Positions 42,126 to 52,013 are shown, counted from the stretch's first letter. The stretch: 64,000 nucleotides of DNA from Oscillospiraceae bacterium (GCA_902779945.1 CACZDN010000017.1:52371-116370), one strand, 5' to 3'. Notes: generated from the sequence alone by a model not told the origin. A program made the numbers and translations.

Positions 42126-43220
42126 ATGATCGATAAATCAAAAGTTGAGCATGTTTATAGACAGCTTTTATATGTGACATATTCCAGATATCCAGATGTT
42201 GAGCCAAGCTTCACAACCGGGCTGTGGAAAGATGAGGAGTTCTACAAATATGACGTTTGGAAGCGGGCAAGGGCGGCATTGAAGTTAGAAACGTGGAAAA
42301 CGCATAAGGATGACCCGCGATATATTTTTGATCGTGCAGTCGACGCCATTGACGCTTGTGAAAACCTTCTGGCAACAGATCATTCCCAGGAGGCACAGCA
42401 AGCCTATATTTCCACGTACAATAAAGTTGTTGTGGCGCTTCTCGAAAACTTGGAAAGAACGGCAGAAGCATTATTTGGAATTTTCTCTACAGAGAGTCTT
42501 GGAAAAGATGGAATATATTTTGACTTACTTGCCGATATATTGAAAAAGATATATGACGGCTATTCTTATGTGGCTTACTTCTTCTTTCTCAAAAACATGA
42601 ACGAGTATGCGCCCGTGAGACGAAAAGCGGATACAAACCGGTTAAATCAAATTGGTGTGAGTCCGTCTTGTATGAACCCATGTAATTGGAAAAACTACAT
42701 GATCTATATGGATGTTATCAAGGAACTACATGGCTTTCTTGCCGAACAGGGCTTAGAGGTAAGTCTCCTTGACGCGCAGTCTTTCCTTTGGATGTTATGG
42801 ATGGTAACCAGTGAAACACCGGAATTCAAGAATTGCGATGATCCATATGAGACAATAATTGAGAAACCCACTTTCGGATATAAGGAAGGAAAGAGAATTG
42901 AAGTATATGGCACCAAATATGAACGTAATTCAAAAGTACGGCGAGAGTTTTTGAAAACTCAAATAAAACCATATAGGTGCGAAGCCTGCGGAATGGATTT
43001 TGAGAGTGTTTACGGAAGTCTGGGCAGGGATGTAATCGAAGTCCATCATAAGATGCCCCTTTCAGTAAATGGTGAGGAACAGGTAGTTTATCCAAATCAA
43101 GATTATTTTGCATGCTTGTGTGCGAACTGTCACAGAATCATACATAAAAAACAAGGCGCAATCATGACGGTGGAAGAACTGAAGGCATGGATTGACAATG
43201 AACAAGGCAAGGTAAAATAA
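42126..43220 (+). CDS. HNH endonuclease inserted in the BREX operon
   Basis: 364 residues. The first 260 residues are a helical domain of unknown kind. The C-terminal 100 residues form a McrA-like HNH nuclease with zinc cysteines CEACG and CANCH, the EVHHKM active-site segment (about 304-309) and the final HRIIHKK. It is not a core BREX gene. The DNA is more AT-rich than brxC and pglX, suggesting separate acquisition. It overlaps the pglX start by one base, so it is co-expressed. A restriction role, perhaps on modified or foreign DNA, is inferred from context. Confidence 0.87.
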   Translation: MIDKSKVEHVYRQLLYVTYSRYPDVEPSFTTGLWKDEEFYKYDVWKRARAALKLETWKTHKDDPRYIFDRAVDAIDACENLLATDHSQEAQQAYISTYNKVVVALLENLERTAEALFGIFSTESLGKDGIYFDLLADILKKIYDGYSYVAYFFFLKNMNEYAPVRRKADTNRLNQIGVSPSCMNPCNWKNYMIYMDVIKELHGFLAEQGLEVSLLDAQSFLWMLWMVTSETPEFKNCDDPYETIIEKPTFGYKEGKRIEVYGTKYERNSKVRREFLKTQIKPYRCEACGMDFESVYGSLGRDVIEVHHKMPLSVNGEEQVVYPNQDYFACLCANCHRIIHKKQGAIMTVEELKAWIDNEQGKVK

Positions 43221-45784
43221 TGGATAAGAACGCGATAAAGAAATATGCGGTTTGGGCGCGGCGAGAGCTGATCGCCCGCGTGAGCCAGCGCGCGGCGCTC
43301 TTTGGCGTTACGAGCGAAGGGTATGGCGAGGCCGACCCCGCCAGCGTCGGCGATCTTGTGCTCTCCGCGGCGGAACGCGGCCAGCGGCGCGCGCTGGTGG
43401 CGCAGCTGCGTGAAAAGAGCTATGAGCAGGTGATGGAGGAAGCTGCCTATACCTGGTTCAACCGCTTCATTGCCCTGCGCTTTATGGAGGTCAACGGCTA
43501 TCTGCCCACGCATGTCCGCGTTTTTTCCAATGAGGAAGGAGCGTTCAAGCCCCAGATTCTGACCGAGGCGATCAATTTGGAGCTGGACGGTCTTGACATG
43601 GACCGGGTTTATGCCCTGAAAACCGCAAACCGGGATGAGGAGCTGTATAAATACCTGCTGATTACGCAGTGCAACGCGCTCTCCGCCATTCTGCCCGGTA
43701 TGTTCCAGCGCATTGCAGATTATACCGAGCTGCTTTTCCCCGAGAACCTTCTGCGCGAGGGCAGCGTTCTGGAGCAGATGGTCAGCGCGATCCCGGAGGA
43801 GGACTGGACCGATCAGGTGCAGATCATCGGCTGGCTGTATCAGTACTACAATACCGAGCCCAAAGACAAGGTCTTTGCCGATCTGAAAAAGAATATCAAG
43901 ATCAGCAAAGAGAAAATCCCCGCCGCTACCCAGCTTTTTACCCCGGACTGGATCGTGCGGTATATGGTGGAAAACTCGCTGGGCCGTCTCTGGGTAGAGG
44001 GTCACCCCAACGAGGAATTGAAAGCCACATGGCGCTATTATCTGGAGGAAGCCGAGCAGGAGCCGGAGGTACAAGCGCAGCTTGCTGAAATCCGCAAGGG
44101 CTATGCCGCGCTGAACCCGACCGATCTCCGTGTTATCGACCCCTGCTGCGGCAGCGGGCATATCCTCTGCTATCTCTTCGATGTACTCATGCAGATTTAC
44201 GAGAGCCAGGGCTACAGCGCGCGGGATGCCGTGCAGAACATTCTGCTGCATAATCTCTGGGGCCTGGATATCGACGAGCGCGCCGCGCAGCTATCCTATT
44301 TTACCGTGATGATGAAAGCACGGCAGTATGACAGCCGCTTTTTCCGCCGCGGGGTGCAGCCGCACGTCCTTGCCGTCGCGGAGAGCAACCACGTCAGCAA
44401 GGAGGCCGTGGCTTATTTCTGCAAGGATGACGCCGTTCTTACCATGTCCATGCAGACCATTCTGAACGAGCTGTATGACGCAAAGGAATACGGGTCGATC
44501 CTCACTTGCTCGACGCAGAATTGGGATGCACTCTATGCGCGCTTTGACGAGGTTTATGACGACATTTCCATGCACCGCGCCGACGCGCTCGACCTGCTGC
44601 CGCTCGTCCAGACCGCCGAGGCTCTGTCACAGAAGTATGACGTGGTCGTAACGAACCCGCCGTATATGGGAAACAGCGGCATGAGCGGGAAGCTGAGCGA
44701 CTATGTGAAGAAAAACTATCCTGATAGCAAGAGCGATTTGTTTGCAGTATTTATTGAGCGCTGTGGGCAGATGACGAAGAAAGACGGCTATCAGGCTATG
44801 ATTACGCAGCATGCGTGGATGTTCCTCAGCAGCTTTGAAAAACTGCGTATAAAGTTGCAGAAGGTTGATACTGTAAACATGGCACATCTTGGAGCAAGAG
44901 CCTTTGAAGAAATTGGCGGCGAGGTAGTACAAACTACTACCTTTGTAATGAGATGTAGCCATATACATGGATATGCTGGAACGTTTTGTCGCTTGGTTGT
45001 GCCGACAACACAACAAAGCAAAGAGAACATGTTCCTTGCAGGCGAAAGCCGATATACAGCGCAGCAGGATAACTTCTCAAAAATCCCCGGCTCTCCGGTG
45101 GCATATTGGGTAAGTAAAGCTGTATTTTATGTTTTTGAAAACTATAAAAACATAGCTTTTTACGGGGAAGCGAAAGCGGGCATGACGACTGGGGATAATA
45201 ATCGTTTCCTTAGATTGTGGAGTGAAGTATGCCATCCAAAAATCGGATATGGCATGAGAACGAGCGAGGAAGCCCGGCTGTCGAGGAAAAAATGGTTCCC
45301 GTATAATAAAGGTGGAGGGTTTAGAAAATGGTATGGCTTAAATGACTATGTTGTTCTATGGGAAAACGACGGGTATGAAATAAAAAATGCTACGGAGAAA
45401 GGTCGAAAAATTGCGAGCGTAAGAAGTGAAAGACTGTATTTTAAGGAAGCCATCACTTGGGCGACATTAACTACAGGGATGATTTCATGTCGGCATTCTG
45501 AATGTGGACATTTATTCGACGATAAAGGATCAAGCTGTTTTTTACCCACGAAATATCATTACTATGTTTTGAGCTTAATAAACTCGACTGTCGGGAACTA
45601 TTTGCTTTCTATATTAAATCCAACTGTATCTTTTCAATCCGGGAATATCGGAGCACTCCCCATGATCGTTGATGGCAGAATTGAGGCGATAAACTCTCTG
45701 GCGTTAGCCAATATAGGAGCTTGTAAAGCAGATTGGGATTCTTTTGAAACCTCTTGGGATTTCAAGCGGCATCCGCTGGTGTGA
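43220..45784 (+). CDS. pglX: BREX methyltransferase PglX, N-terminal part (split gene)
   Basis: 854 residues, against about 1,190 for intact type 1 PglX. Starts MDKNAIKKYAVWARRELI as usual. The SAM-binding motif DPCCGSGH lies at about 307-314 and the catalytic NPPY at about 478-481, so the adenine methyltransferase core is whole. Residues about 545-854 are the target-recognition region and are noticeably AT-rich in codon use, unlike the GC-rich first half. The protein ends at SFETSWDFKRHPLV, where intact homologues run on into the region now encoded at 46741-47760. Confidence 0.92.
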   Translation: MDKNAIKKYAVWARRELIARVSQRAALFGVTSEGYGEADPASVGDLVLSAAERGQRRALVAQLREKSYEQVMEEAAYTWFNRFIALRFMEVNGYLPTHVRVFSNEEGAFKPQILTEAINLELDGLDMDRVYALKTANRDEELYKYLLITQCNALSAILPGMFQRIADYTELLFPENLLREGSVLEQMVSAIPEEDWTDQVQIIGWLYQYYNTEPKDKVFADLKKNIKISKEKIPAATQLFTPDWIVRYMVENSLGRLWVEGHPNEELKATWRYYLEEAEQEPEVQAQLAEIRKGYAALNPTDLRVIDPCCGSGHILCYLFDVLMQIYESQGYSARDAVQNILLHNLWGLDIDERAAQLSYFTVMMKARQYDSRFFRRGVQPHVLAVAESNHVSKEAVAYFCKDDAVLTMSMQTILNELYDAKEYGSILTCSTQNWDALYARFDEVYDDISMHRADALDLLPLVQTAEALSQKYDVVVTNPPYMGNSGMSGKLSDYVKKNYPDSKSDLFAVFIERCGQMTKKDGYQAMITQHAWMFLSSFEKLRIKLQKVDTVNMAHLGARAFEEIGGEVVQTTTFVMRCSHIHGYAGTFCRLVVPTTQQSKENMFLAGESRYTAQQDNFSKIPGSPVAYWVSKAVFYVFENYKNIAFYGEAKAGMTTGDNNRFLRLWSEVCHPKIGYGMRTSEEARLSRKKWFPYNKGGGFRKWYGLNDYVVLWENDGYEIKNATEKGRKIASVRSERLYFKEAITWATLTTGMISCRHSECGHLFDDKGSSCFLPTKYHYYVLSLINSTVGNYLLSILNPTVSFQSGNIGALPMIVDGRIEAINSLALANIGACKADWDSFETSWDFKRHPLV

Positions 45785-45793
45785 GGTATTATC

Positions 45794-46612
45794 ATGTTTG
45801 AAGATAGAGAATATTTTTCCTTCATTGAAAAAAGTGATCTATATGGGGCACAGAAATATGCAATTGAGCATACCCCCGATTATCTTTACAAATTTTACTC
45901 TCTTTCAGATGGAAAGTCTTGTAAATCGAAGCGGCTTGACAAGAAAAAGCTGCTGACATTGGAAAGAAACCAATCATGGTTTGATCTATCAAAAAATCAG
46001 AACGATCCATTAGATATGAGAATGGCCTACGTTGATGAAAGAGAGGATGTAGATTGTTCTCAAATCGATTTAGCAAGAGAGTTACTATCAAAATCTCGAG
46101 ATTGTTTCCTGCTTTCAAGCTTTGGCGAAACAGATGAATACGATTTACCTATGTGGCAATTTTATGCTAACGCTCATCAAGGATACTGCATTAGATACAA
46201 AATAACAAAAAAGCATGTATTCTGGAAAGTAATGTATAATAGAGATAGATTGCCCGTCTTATCAATTCCGCTCAACTTGATTCAAGAGATGAAAGAATCA
46301 GATAAAGCAGGAAAGGAAACTTTCGGATTACAAATATACAGACACTATCTCTTGATGCTAATGTGTGCAAAACATACTTCTTGGAAACAAGAAAAAGAGT
46401 ATCGCGTTTTGTTCCCGGCAGAGTCTGATCACGGAATGAACATAGACAACGAACTGATTGGCGTTGTGCCTGATGCCCTGTTTATTGGGATGAATTGCTG
46501 CGAAAAGTATAAAAAGAAGCTCAAAGATATTTGCACGAACTCTTTACACTGTGATTGTTATCAGGCGTTTATCAGTGAAACAAAGATTCTTGACTTTGGC
46601 CTTGTCAAGTGA
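45794..46612 (+). CDS. DUF2971 protein inserted between the two pglX parts
   Basis: 272 residues. LYKFYSL near the start, DPLDMRMAY, a CFLLSSFGE segment, MWQFYANAHQGYCIRY and KQEKEYRVLF match the DUF2971 family pattern (FNDPxD, CFS, MWxHYA, E-x-E-x-R). The molecular function of the family is not established; members are often seen near defence genes. AT-rich like the end of pglX(N). It starts 9 bp after the pglX(N) stop, so it is translated from the BREX mRNA. It stands where intact pglX genes have a short inter-domain linker. Confidence 0.85.
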   Translation: MFEDREYFSFIEKSDLYGAQKYAIEHTPDYLYKFYSLSDGKSCKSKRLDKKKLLTLERNQSWFDLSKNQNDPLDMRMAYVDEREDVDCSQIDLARELLSKSRDCFLLSSFGETDEYDLPMWQFYANAHQGYCIRYKITKKHVFWKVMYNRDRLPVLSIPLNLIQEMKESDKAGKETFGLQIYRHYLLMLMCAKHTSWKQEKEYRVLFPAESDHGMNIDNELIGVVPDALFIGMNCCEKYKKKLKDICTNSLHCDCYQAFISETKILDFGLVK

Positions 46613-46656
46613 AGCCTCTTTTGCGTTATTTTCGTTATCCTGAATAACATAATAAC

Positions 46657-46718
46657 CGTCCCCAAGTTGGGGACGATTTGAAATACCTGTATTTTTGAAA
46701 ACCTGCCCTAACTTGGGG
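46657..46718. repeat. Palindrome and half-repeat between DUF2971 gene and pglX(C)
   Basis: CGTCCCCAA-G-TTGGGGACG (46657-46675) is a perfect 9-bp-arm palindrome. A related CCCTAACTTGGGG follows at 46706-46718, just before the pglX(C) ribosome-binding site. It may be a weak terminator or internal control element, or a recombination scar of the cassette insertion. Confidence 0.55.
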
Positions 46719-46740
46719 TAGAAAAAGGAAAGAGGAAATC

Positions 46741-47760
46741 ATGGGAAGCCTGATATCTGATAAATACAAGGAATGGGAAGCGGAGTGCGAAGCCCGCTTC
46801 CGGCAGCTCAAGGCCAACGAGGAAGAACTGAACCGCATCTTCATTGAAATCTATGGCCTGCAGGATGAGCTGACGCCGGAGGTCGAGGATAAAGATGTGA
46901 CCGTCCGCAAGGCGGATCTACAGCGGGAGATCAAAAGCCTGATCTCCTACGCCGTGGGCTGCATGTTCGGGCGCTACTGTCTGGTAAAGGACGGCCTGAT
47001 CTTCGCCGGCGGTGACTTTGACGCCGTATACTGGAAATACAAAGGACAAGCCCCGCTCGATGCGCAGGGAAATCTCCTGCCCGGCGGAGGTTACGCGGGG
47101 GTCAGCCTTGCAAAGTATCACTATCCAAAGCTCCGGGATGCCGAAAACCCGGAAGACGCGACGATGCTTTCCTTCTGCCCCGATCCCGACAACATCATTC
47201 CCATCTGCGACGACGAGTATTTTGAGGATGATATTGTCAGCAAATTCGTGCGCTTTGTGGAAGTGGTCTATGGCAGGGACACGCTGGAGGAAAACCTGAA
47301 ATTTGTCGCCGACGCGCTGGGCGGCAAGGGCTCCCCGCGCGAGGTTATCCGCAGCTATTTCCTCAACGACTTCTACGCCGACCATTTGAAGGTCTACCAG
47401 AAGCGCCCGATCTACTGGCTCTTTGACAGCGGCAAGAAAAACGGCTTTAAATGCCTGATCTATATGCACCGTTATCAGCCTGACACTATCGCCCGCATCC
47501 GCACGGACTACGTCCATGAGCAGCAGTCCCGCTACCGCACCGCTATTGAGGGCCTGAATCAGCGAATGGCCGACGCCTCCACCTCCGAGCGGGTCAAGCT
47601 CTCCAAGCAGCTCAAAAAGCTCCAGGATCAGGACGATGAGCTCCGCACCTATGAAGAAAAGATCCACCATCTGGCCGATCAGATGATCAAGATCGATCTG
47701 GATGACGGCGTGAAAGCAAACTACGCCAGGTTCGAGGACGTACTGGCGAAGATTAAGTGA
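46741..47760 (+). CDS. pglX: BREX PglX, C-terminal part (split gene)
   Basis: 339 residues. The block [20 protein letters not shown], then the [17 protein letters not shown] segment and [10 protein letters not shown], is characteristic of the C-terminal third of type 1 PglX. Together with the upstream 854 residues it gives 1,193, the normal full length. It has its own ribosome-binding site (AAGGAAAGAGGAAATC before ATG) and GC-rich codons like pglX(N) residues 1-540. No methyltransferase motifs. Probably assembles with PglX(N) in trans, since both parts are uninterrupted. Confidence 0.9.
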   Translation: MGSLISDKYKEWEAECEARFRQLKANEEELNRIFIEIYGLQDELTPEVEDKDVTVRKADLQREIKSLISYAVGCMFGRYCLVKDGLIFAGGDFDAVYWKYKGQAPLDAQGNLLPGGGYAGVSLAKYHYPKLRDAENPEDATMLSFCPDPDNIIPICDDEYFEDDIVSKFVRFVEVVYGRDTLEENLKFVADALGGKGSPREVIRSYFLNDFYADHLKVYQKRPIYWLFDSGKKNGFKCLIYMHRYQPDTIARIRTDYVHEQQSRYRTAIEGLNQRMADASTSERVKLSKQLKKLQDQDDELRTYEEKIHHLADQMIKIDLDDGVKANYARFEDVLAKIK

Positions 47761-47774
47761 GGAGGGTGGAGAAC

Positions 47775-49292
47775 TTGGCAAATTTATCTTTTAATTATTC
47801 TGGAGAATGGGCAGATGTTTGTCATGTTCTCCGCTGCTTCTCCACAGACACAATATTAAAGCGAATTAGCACGGCGGCAATTGCGTTGCAGAAAGAATCC
47901 CATGGCGTAAAATGGGTTGAATATGACCTTTTTGATACGGTCAGACGAACTTCAAAGAAAAAGAAATCAGTCATCACATTATGGGGCCTGATCGACCTGG
48001 CGTATTATACTGTTGTGGTATCGAATGATTATCGCGGGAAAAGAACAATTACAGGCGAAGAATTCTATATGCTTTTCGATGCAGTTGAAAGCATGAAGCA
48101 GAAAAAAGAAAAAGAGTTTCTTGATGCAGAGACGGTTGGAAGTAGAGAACTTCTGATGTACCTATGGGGATTTTCGGGCGAACAGTTCAAAGTACAAGAG
48201 CAAAACATTATCTTTGAGAGTGCTGGAAGAGAGCTGTATATCCTTTTTGAATCATCTAAAAAAGTGCCAGACGCGTCAATAGATATCTCCTCAATTGTCC
48301 AAAACGAGATCGGCATGACTTGGGAAAAGGTTCTGTGTGGTCTTATGCTAGGATGGGTTTTCTCGACTATGAATTGCTGTGTAACAAAAACGACGTGCCC
48401 ATTCAATGATCCAGAATTGATCAGTAGAGAAGAATATTTGAAAGTGATCTCACACTATTCCATTACTTATGAGATGCTTCGGAAGTCCAAGCTAAAAAGA
48501 CAAGCTCTTTACACAAAACCGTATATTATTACGCAAAAGAATGAAACTCTTGGTATGATACCCTTTTTGAATCTTTGCCTATATGAGCATGCCATCTTAT
48601 GGATTGTAAGAGATTATTTCAATTATAAAAAAGAGCAGGATCAGTGGTTTACGTCATACTTTGGAAAGTGTTTTGAAAAATATTTTGAAGAATTGCTGAA
48701 CTGTTCTCTCAGAGAGGATGAATACGAAAAGATTCCAGAGGCAACGAATCGCCGCGCAGATTGGAAAATGAAGATAGATGGGTATAGATTCCTCGTCGAG
48801 CAGAAATCAACTCTCATCCGATTGAATGCCAAGCAGCAAGCACCGAGTATCGGCGATATAGAATATTTTGCAAAGCAAACACTCATTAAAGCAATAGGTC
48901 AGTTGGATACCACTGAAAAAGAATTCGCAGAGGGGCAATTCATAAAAATTATTTTGCTGTATGACGACTATCTTAATCCTGAAATACTGGAGCAGGTCTT
49001 TACGATGAAAGAATGTGACACTGAATCGGATAATCATTTTTGGCTTGTAACCATTGAGGAAATAGAGATTCTTTTGAGCCTTTGCCCAAAAAACCGTGAC
49101 TCATTTGATTCAATCATTGAAGAAAAAAACAGGCGGGAAATTGCCCACTCAAAAGACGGAAAGACTCTCTTCCAAATTATGAGAAAGCAGGGCGTTTTGG
49201 AAAATAACTTTCTGAAACGAGAGGGGATCGCGTATTATCGTGATTTAGCATTAGAAAAAATAAGACATTTTATGAGTAAGACCGGATCGTAA
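47775..49292 (+). CDS. Unknown protein with PD-(D/E)xK-like nuclease motif, inside the BREX operon
   Basis: 505 residues, no recognised family. The C-terminal third has FGKCFEKYFEELL, then D329 (RADWKMKIDGYRF) and E342-Q-K344 (LVEQKS), the spacing of a PD-(D/E)xK nuclease core. The N-terminal 300 residues are helical, with one hydrophobic stretch (VLCGLMLGWVFSTM). TTG at 47775 was chosen because GGAGGG lies 8 nt before it; GTG 47757 overlaps pglX(C). AT-rich compared with pglX(C) and pglZ. Position in the operon suggests a BREX accessory effector. The nuclease assignment is an inference from motif spacing. Confidence 0.75.
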   Translation: MANLSFNYSGEWADVCHVLRCFSTDTILKRISTAAIALQKESHGVKWVEYDLFDTVRRTSKKKKSVITLWGLIDLAYYTVVVSNDYRGKRTITGEEFYMLFDAVESMKQKKEKEFLDAETVGSRELLMYLWGFSGEQFKVQEQNIIFESAGRELYILFESSKKVPDASIDISSIVQNEIGMTWEKVLCGLMLGWVFSTMNCCVTKTTCPFNDPELISREEYLKVISHYSITYEMLRKSKLKRQALYTKPYIITQKNETLGMIPFLNLCLYEHAILWIVRDYFNYKKEQDQWFTSYFGKCFEKYFEELLNCSLREDEYEKIPEATNRRADWKMKIDGYRFLVEQKSTLIRLNAKQQAPSIGDIEYFAKQTLIKAIGQLDTTEKEFAEGQFIKIILLYDDYLNPEILEQVFTMKECDTESDNHFWLVTIEEIEILLSLCPKNRDSFDSIIEEKNRREIAHSKDGKTLFQIMRKQGVLENNFLKREGIAYYRDLALEKIRHFMSKTGS

Positions 49293-49395
49293 TACGCATC
49301 CCCAGGCTGATACCCGTTCTGAAGATGACAGCATGGACTTTTTTTGGAAACGTGAATACAAAAAGATCCAATCAACATAAATAGGAGACACCGTT

Positions 49396-51999
49396 ATGGA
49401 TGCCGAGAATATCATACAGGAATTGAACAGGCGGTTTGCAGAACCACTAAAGGAGTTCTATAAACGTCGGATCATCTTCTGGCATGACGAGGAACGGGAG
49501 TTTGCCGATCAGTTGGAACTGATCCGGCTGGATAACGTGAAGCTGGTGGAGCTTACCGGGAGCAACACCTTTGCTGTCAAAAAGCTCCTCTGCGCGGACG
49601 ACCCGAACAGCAATTATCTGATCTATGACCCCCGGAGCTTTTCACGCGATGATGACAACTGGCTCGTCAATGTGGAGCTCTACAGCGAGGAATTCCGGGC
49701 GGACCGAAACTCCATTTGGATCCGAGAAATGGGTCTTTCCAATACGCCGGAAATCCGACGACAAGTCAAAGTCTACCGAAAATTCTTTATGGAAGAGCCC
49801 AATCGCTCCGCCGTTTCACGCAACAGCAAAAGCATCGCTACTGCGCCGCAGATGCATCTTGCAGTGATGGCTGCACTGTGCAATCTTCAGAATATGGAGC
49901 CGGCAGGCATCCTTCGTGCCGTTCTGTGTGCGGGACTTGAAAAGGAAAGCAACCGCGTTTATCAACGCCTTGTCCAGTATGGTGCGGATACTGCTTTCTG
50001 GGCCCTTGCCGCACGATTTACCGGTTACAGCCCGGTCGATGAGCCGGAGCTGAAGGCGCTTGCCATTCACACGCTGCTCACGGCCGCCTCCAGAACTATG
50101 ACTCCCGAATGCCTGGCTGGCCTGGACGCTTATTATTCCGCTCCTCATCAATCCTATTGTTATGACCTTGTTTCGGACTGGATGCGCAGTTCAGACAATG
50201 CAGCGCTTTACATTATTGCAAGAGATGTAGAGCACGCTGTTAGACTTTGGCAGCGCTTCTCCAAGCTCCCCTCGGAGGAGCTGGAGGATACTGAATGCTT
50301 CCCCTGTATTGATGAGTGTATTTTGAGCGCGCTGATGACGGAGATATGCGAACACGAACTTATCCAGCCTGAAAAAATCAGAAACACCGTTGAAAAACGG
50401 CGCTCAACTGCCTGGTATGAAAAGGCAGAGCCCTATTATGAGGGACTGCTCCAGCTCGGAAACATGCAGGGCTTTTATCTGGAACACGCTGACGGTTTCC
50501 ATGTTGTGGAGCCTGAAAAGCTCTGGCACTGCTACACAACGGATTATTATCGGATGGACAGCTATTACCGGCAGTTCCATCTCAGCTTTCAGCGTAGCAT
50601 AGAGGCATCCAATCCACTTCTGGATGATCTGTTCAAACATATTGCAGAGAAAGCGGAGGGCCTGTATTCTCATTGGTTTCTTAATCAACTCGGTGCAAAC
50701 TGGTCAGACGCCTGCGCACAGGAGCTGGCGGATTACGGTTGCATCCGGGGATTGCCTCAACAGACAGATTTTTACCGAAATCGGATCAGAAACAGCAATA
50801 ACCGCGCCTATGTGATTATCTCCGACGCACTGCGCTATGAGGTGGCAGCGTCCCTTGTGGACAGGCTTCGCCTTGAGACACAGTGCAAGGTGGAATTGGA
50901 CAGTTGCGAGGGCATCTTCCCAACCATCACCAAGTTCGGTATGGCGGCGCTCCTACCGCACCGGGAACTCAGCGTGAAGGAAACAAGCGCCGGGGATTTG
51001 GCGATACTGGCAGATGGGCAAAGCACGGAAGCACCCGCACGGGACAGGTGCCTGAAAGCGGCGAACAAGGCCAGCGTTGCCCTTAAATATGAAGATCTGG
51101 TACAGATGAAGCGGGCAGAGCGTCAGGCTCTGGTCAAGGGAATGGATGTCGTTTACATCTATCACAATATGATTGACGAGGCAAGTCATATTTCCGATAT
51201 GATGGTATTTCCCGCATGTGAGAACGCGATCCGCCAGATCATGACGATGATTCGCAGCATTGTCAGCGATTTTGGCGGCACTACGATTTATATCACAGCC
51301 GACCACGGTTTCCTGTATACATACGAACCGTTGAAGGAATCAGCCAAGGTGGATAAAGACGCTACCGGCGACTTGACAGTAGAATACGATCGCAGATATA
51401 TGATCACATGTTCTGGCGTGGAGCCTATGCATCTTCTCCCTGTAATGTTTATGGATGGGAAAACAGACTACCATGCTTTCACGCCACGGGAGAATACTCG
51501 CATCAAGAAAAGCGGCAGCGGGCTTAACTTCGTGCATGGCGGCATCAGTCTTCAGGAAATAGTCGTGCCGATTGTGGAGTATCAGTTTCTGCGCAATGCC
51601 AATAAAACCTACCAGCGTCATAAAGACAGCTTTGATACCAAGCCCGTTACACTTAGCCTTATTTCCGCCAGCCGGAAAATCAGCAATATGATTTTCTCTC
51701 TGAACCTGTTCCAGCGGGAGCCGGTCGGCGGCATCCGGGAAACGGCAAGCTATCTTCTGTATTTTACCGATTCCAACGGCAAGCAGATCAGTGATACTTG
51801 TAAGATCATCGCGGATAAAACAAGCAGCAATGAGCAGGAGAGGATTTTCCGTGCGGGATTCAACTTGAAATCCCTGAAATACAGCGGCCTGGACACATAC
51901 TATCTCGTCATCGCAGATGAATCCGGGCTTCAAGCTCCTCAGCGTATTGAGTTTCAGATTGATATTGCCTTTGCAGTGGATGAGTTCGACTTCTTTTAA
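49396..51999 (+). CDS. pglZ: BREX phosphatase-superfamily protein PglZ (type 1)
   Basis: 867 residues, full length. N terminus (IIQELNRRFAEPLKEFY, RRIIFWHDEEREFADQL) is typical of type 1 PglZ. The alkaline-phosphatase-fold metal motifs are visible: VIISDALRYEVA (about 473-484), YHNMIDEASHI (about 592-602) and TADHGFLYT (about 635-643). The family is nuclease- or phosphodiesterase-like and essential for BREX. The 100-bp gap from the upstream gene holds a separate ribosome-binding site (ATAGGAGA) but no clear promoter. Confidence 0.95.
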   Translation: MDAENIIQELNRRFAEPLKEFYKRRIIFWHDEEREFADQLELIRLDNVKLVELTGSNTFAVKKLLCADDPNSNYLIYDPRSFSRDDDNWLVNVELYSEEFRADRNSIWIREMGLSNTPEIRRQVKVYRKFFMEEPNRSAVSRNSKSIATAPQMHLAVMAALCNLQNMEPAGILRAVLCAGLEKESNRVYQRLVQYGADTAFWALAARFTGYSPVDEPELKALAIHTLLTAASRTMTPECLAGLDAYYSAPHQSYCYDLVSDWMRSSDNAALYIIARDVEHAVRLWQRFSKLPSEELEDTECFPCIDECILSALMTEICEHELIQPEKIRNTVEKRRSTAWYEKAEPYYEGLLQLGNMQGFYLEHADGFHVVEPEKLWHCYTTDYYRMDSYYRQFHLSFQRSIEASNPLLDDLFKHIAEKAEGLYSHWFLNQLGANWSDACAQELADYGCIRGLPQQTDFYRNRIRNSNNRAYVIISDALRYEVAASLVDRLRLETQCKVELDSCEGIFPTITKFGMAALLPHRELSVKETSAGDLAILADGQSTEAPARDRCLKAANKASVALKYEDLVQMKRAERQALVKGMDVVYIYHNMIDEASHISDMMVFPACENAIRQIMTMIRSIVSDFGGTTIYITADHGFLYTYEPLKESAKVDKDATGDLTVEYDRRYMITCSGVEPMHLLPVMFMDGKTDYHAFTPRENTRIKKSGSGLNFVHGGISLQEIVVPIVEYQFLRNANKTYQRHKDSFDTKPVTLSLISASRKISNMIFSLNLFQREPVGGIRETASYLLYFTDSNGKQISDTCKIIADKTSSNEQERIFRAGFNLKSLKYSGLDTYYLVIADESGLQAPQRIEFQIDIAFAVDEFDFF

Positions 52000-52013
52000 G
52001 GAGGGCGCACACC

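Noticed and set aside
45794-46612. DUF2971 gene as an insertion sequence or intron/intein within pglX
   Set aside because: No transposase, terminal inverted repeats, target duplication, reverse transcriptase or splicing motifs; pglX(C) has its own start and ribosome-binding site.
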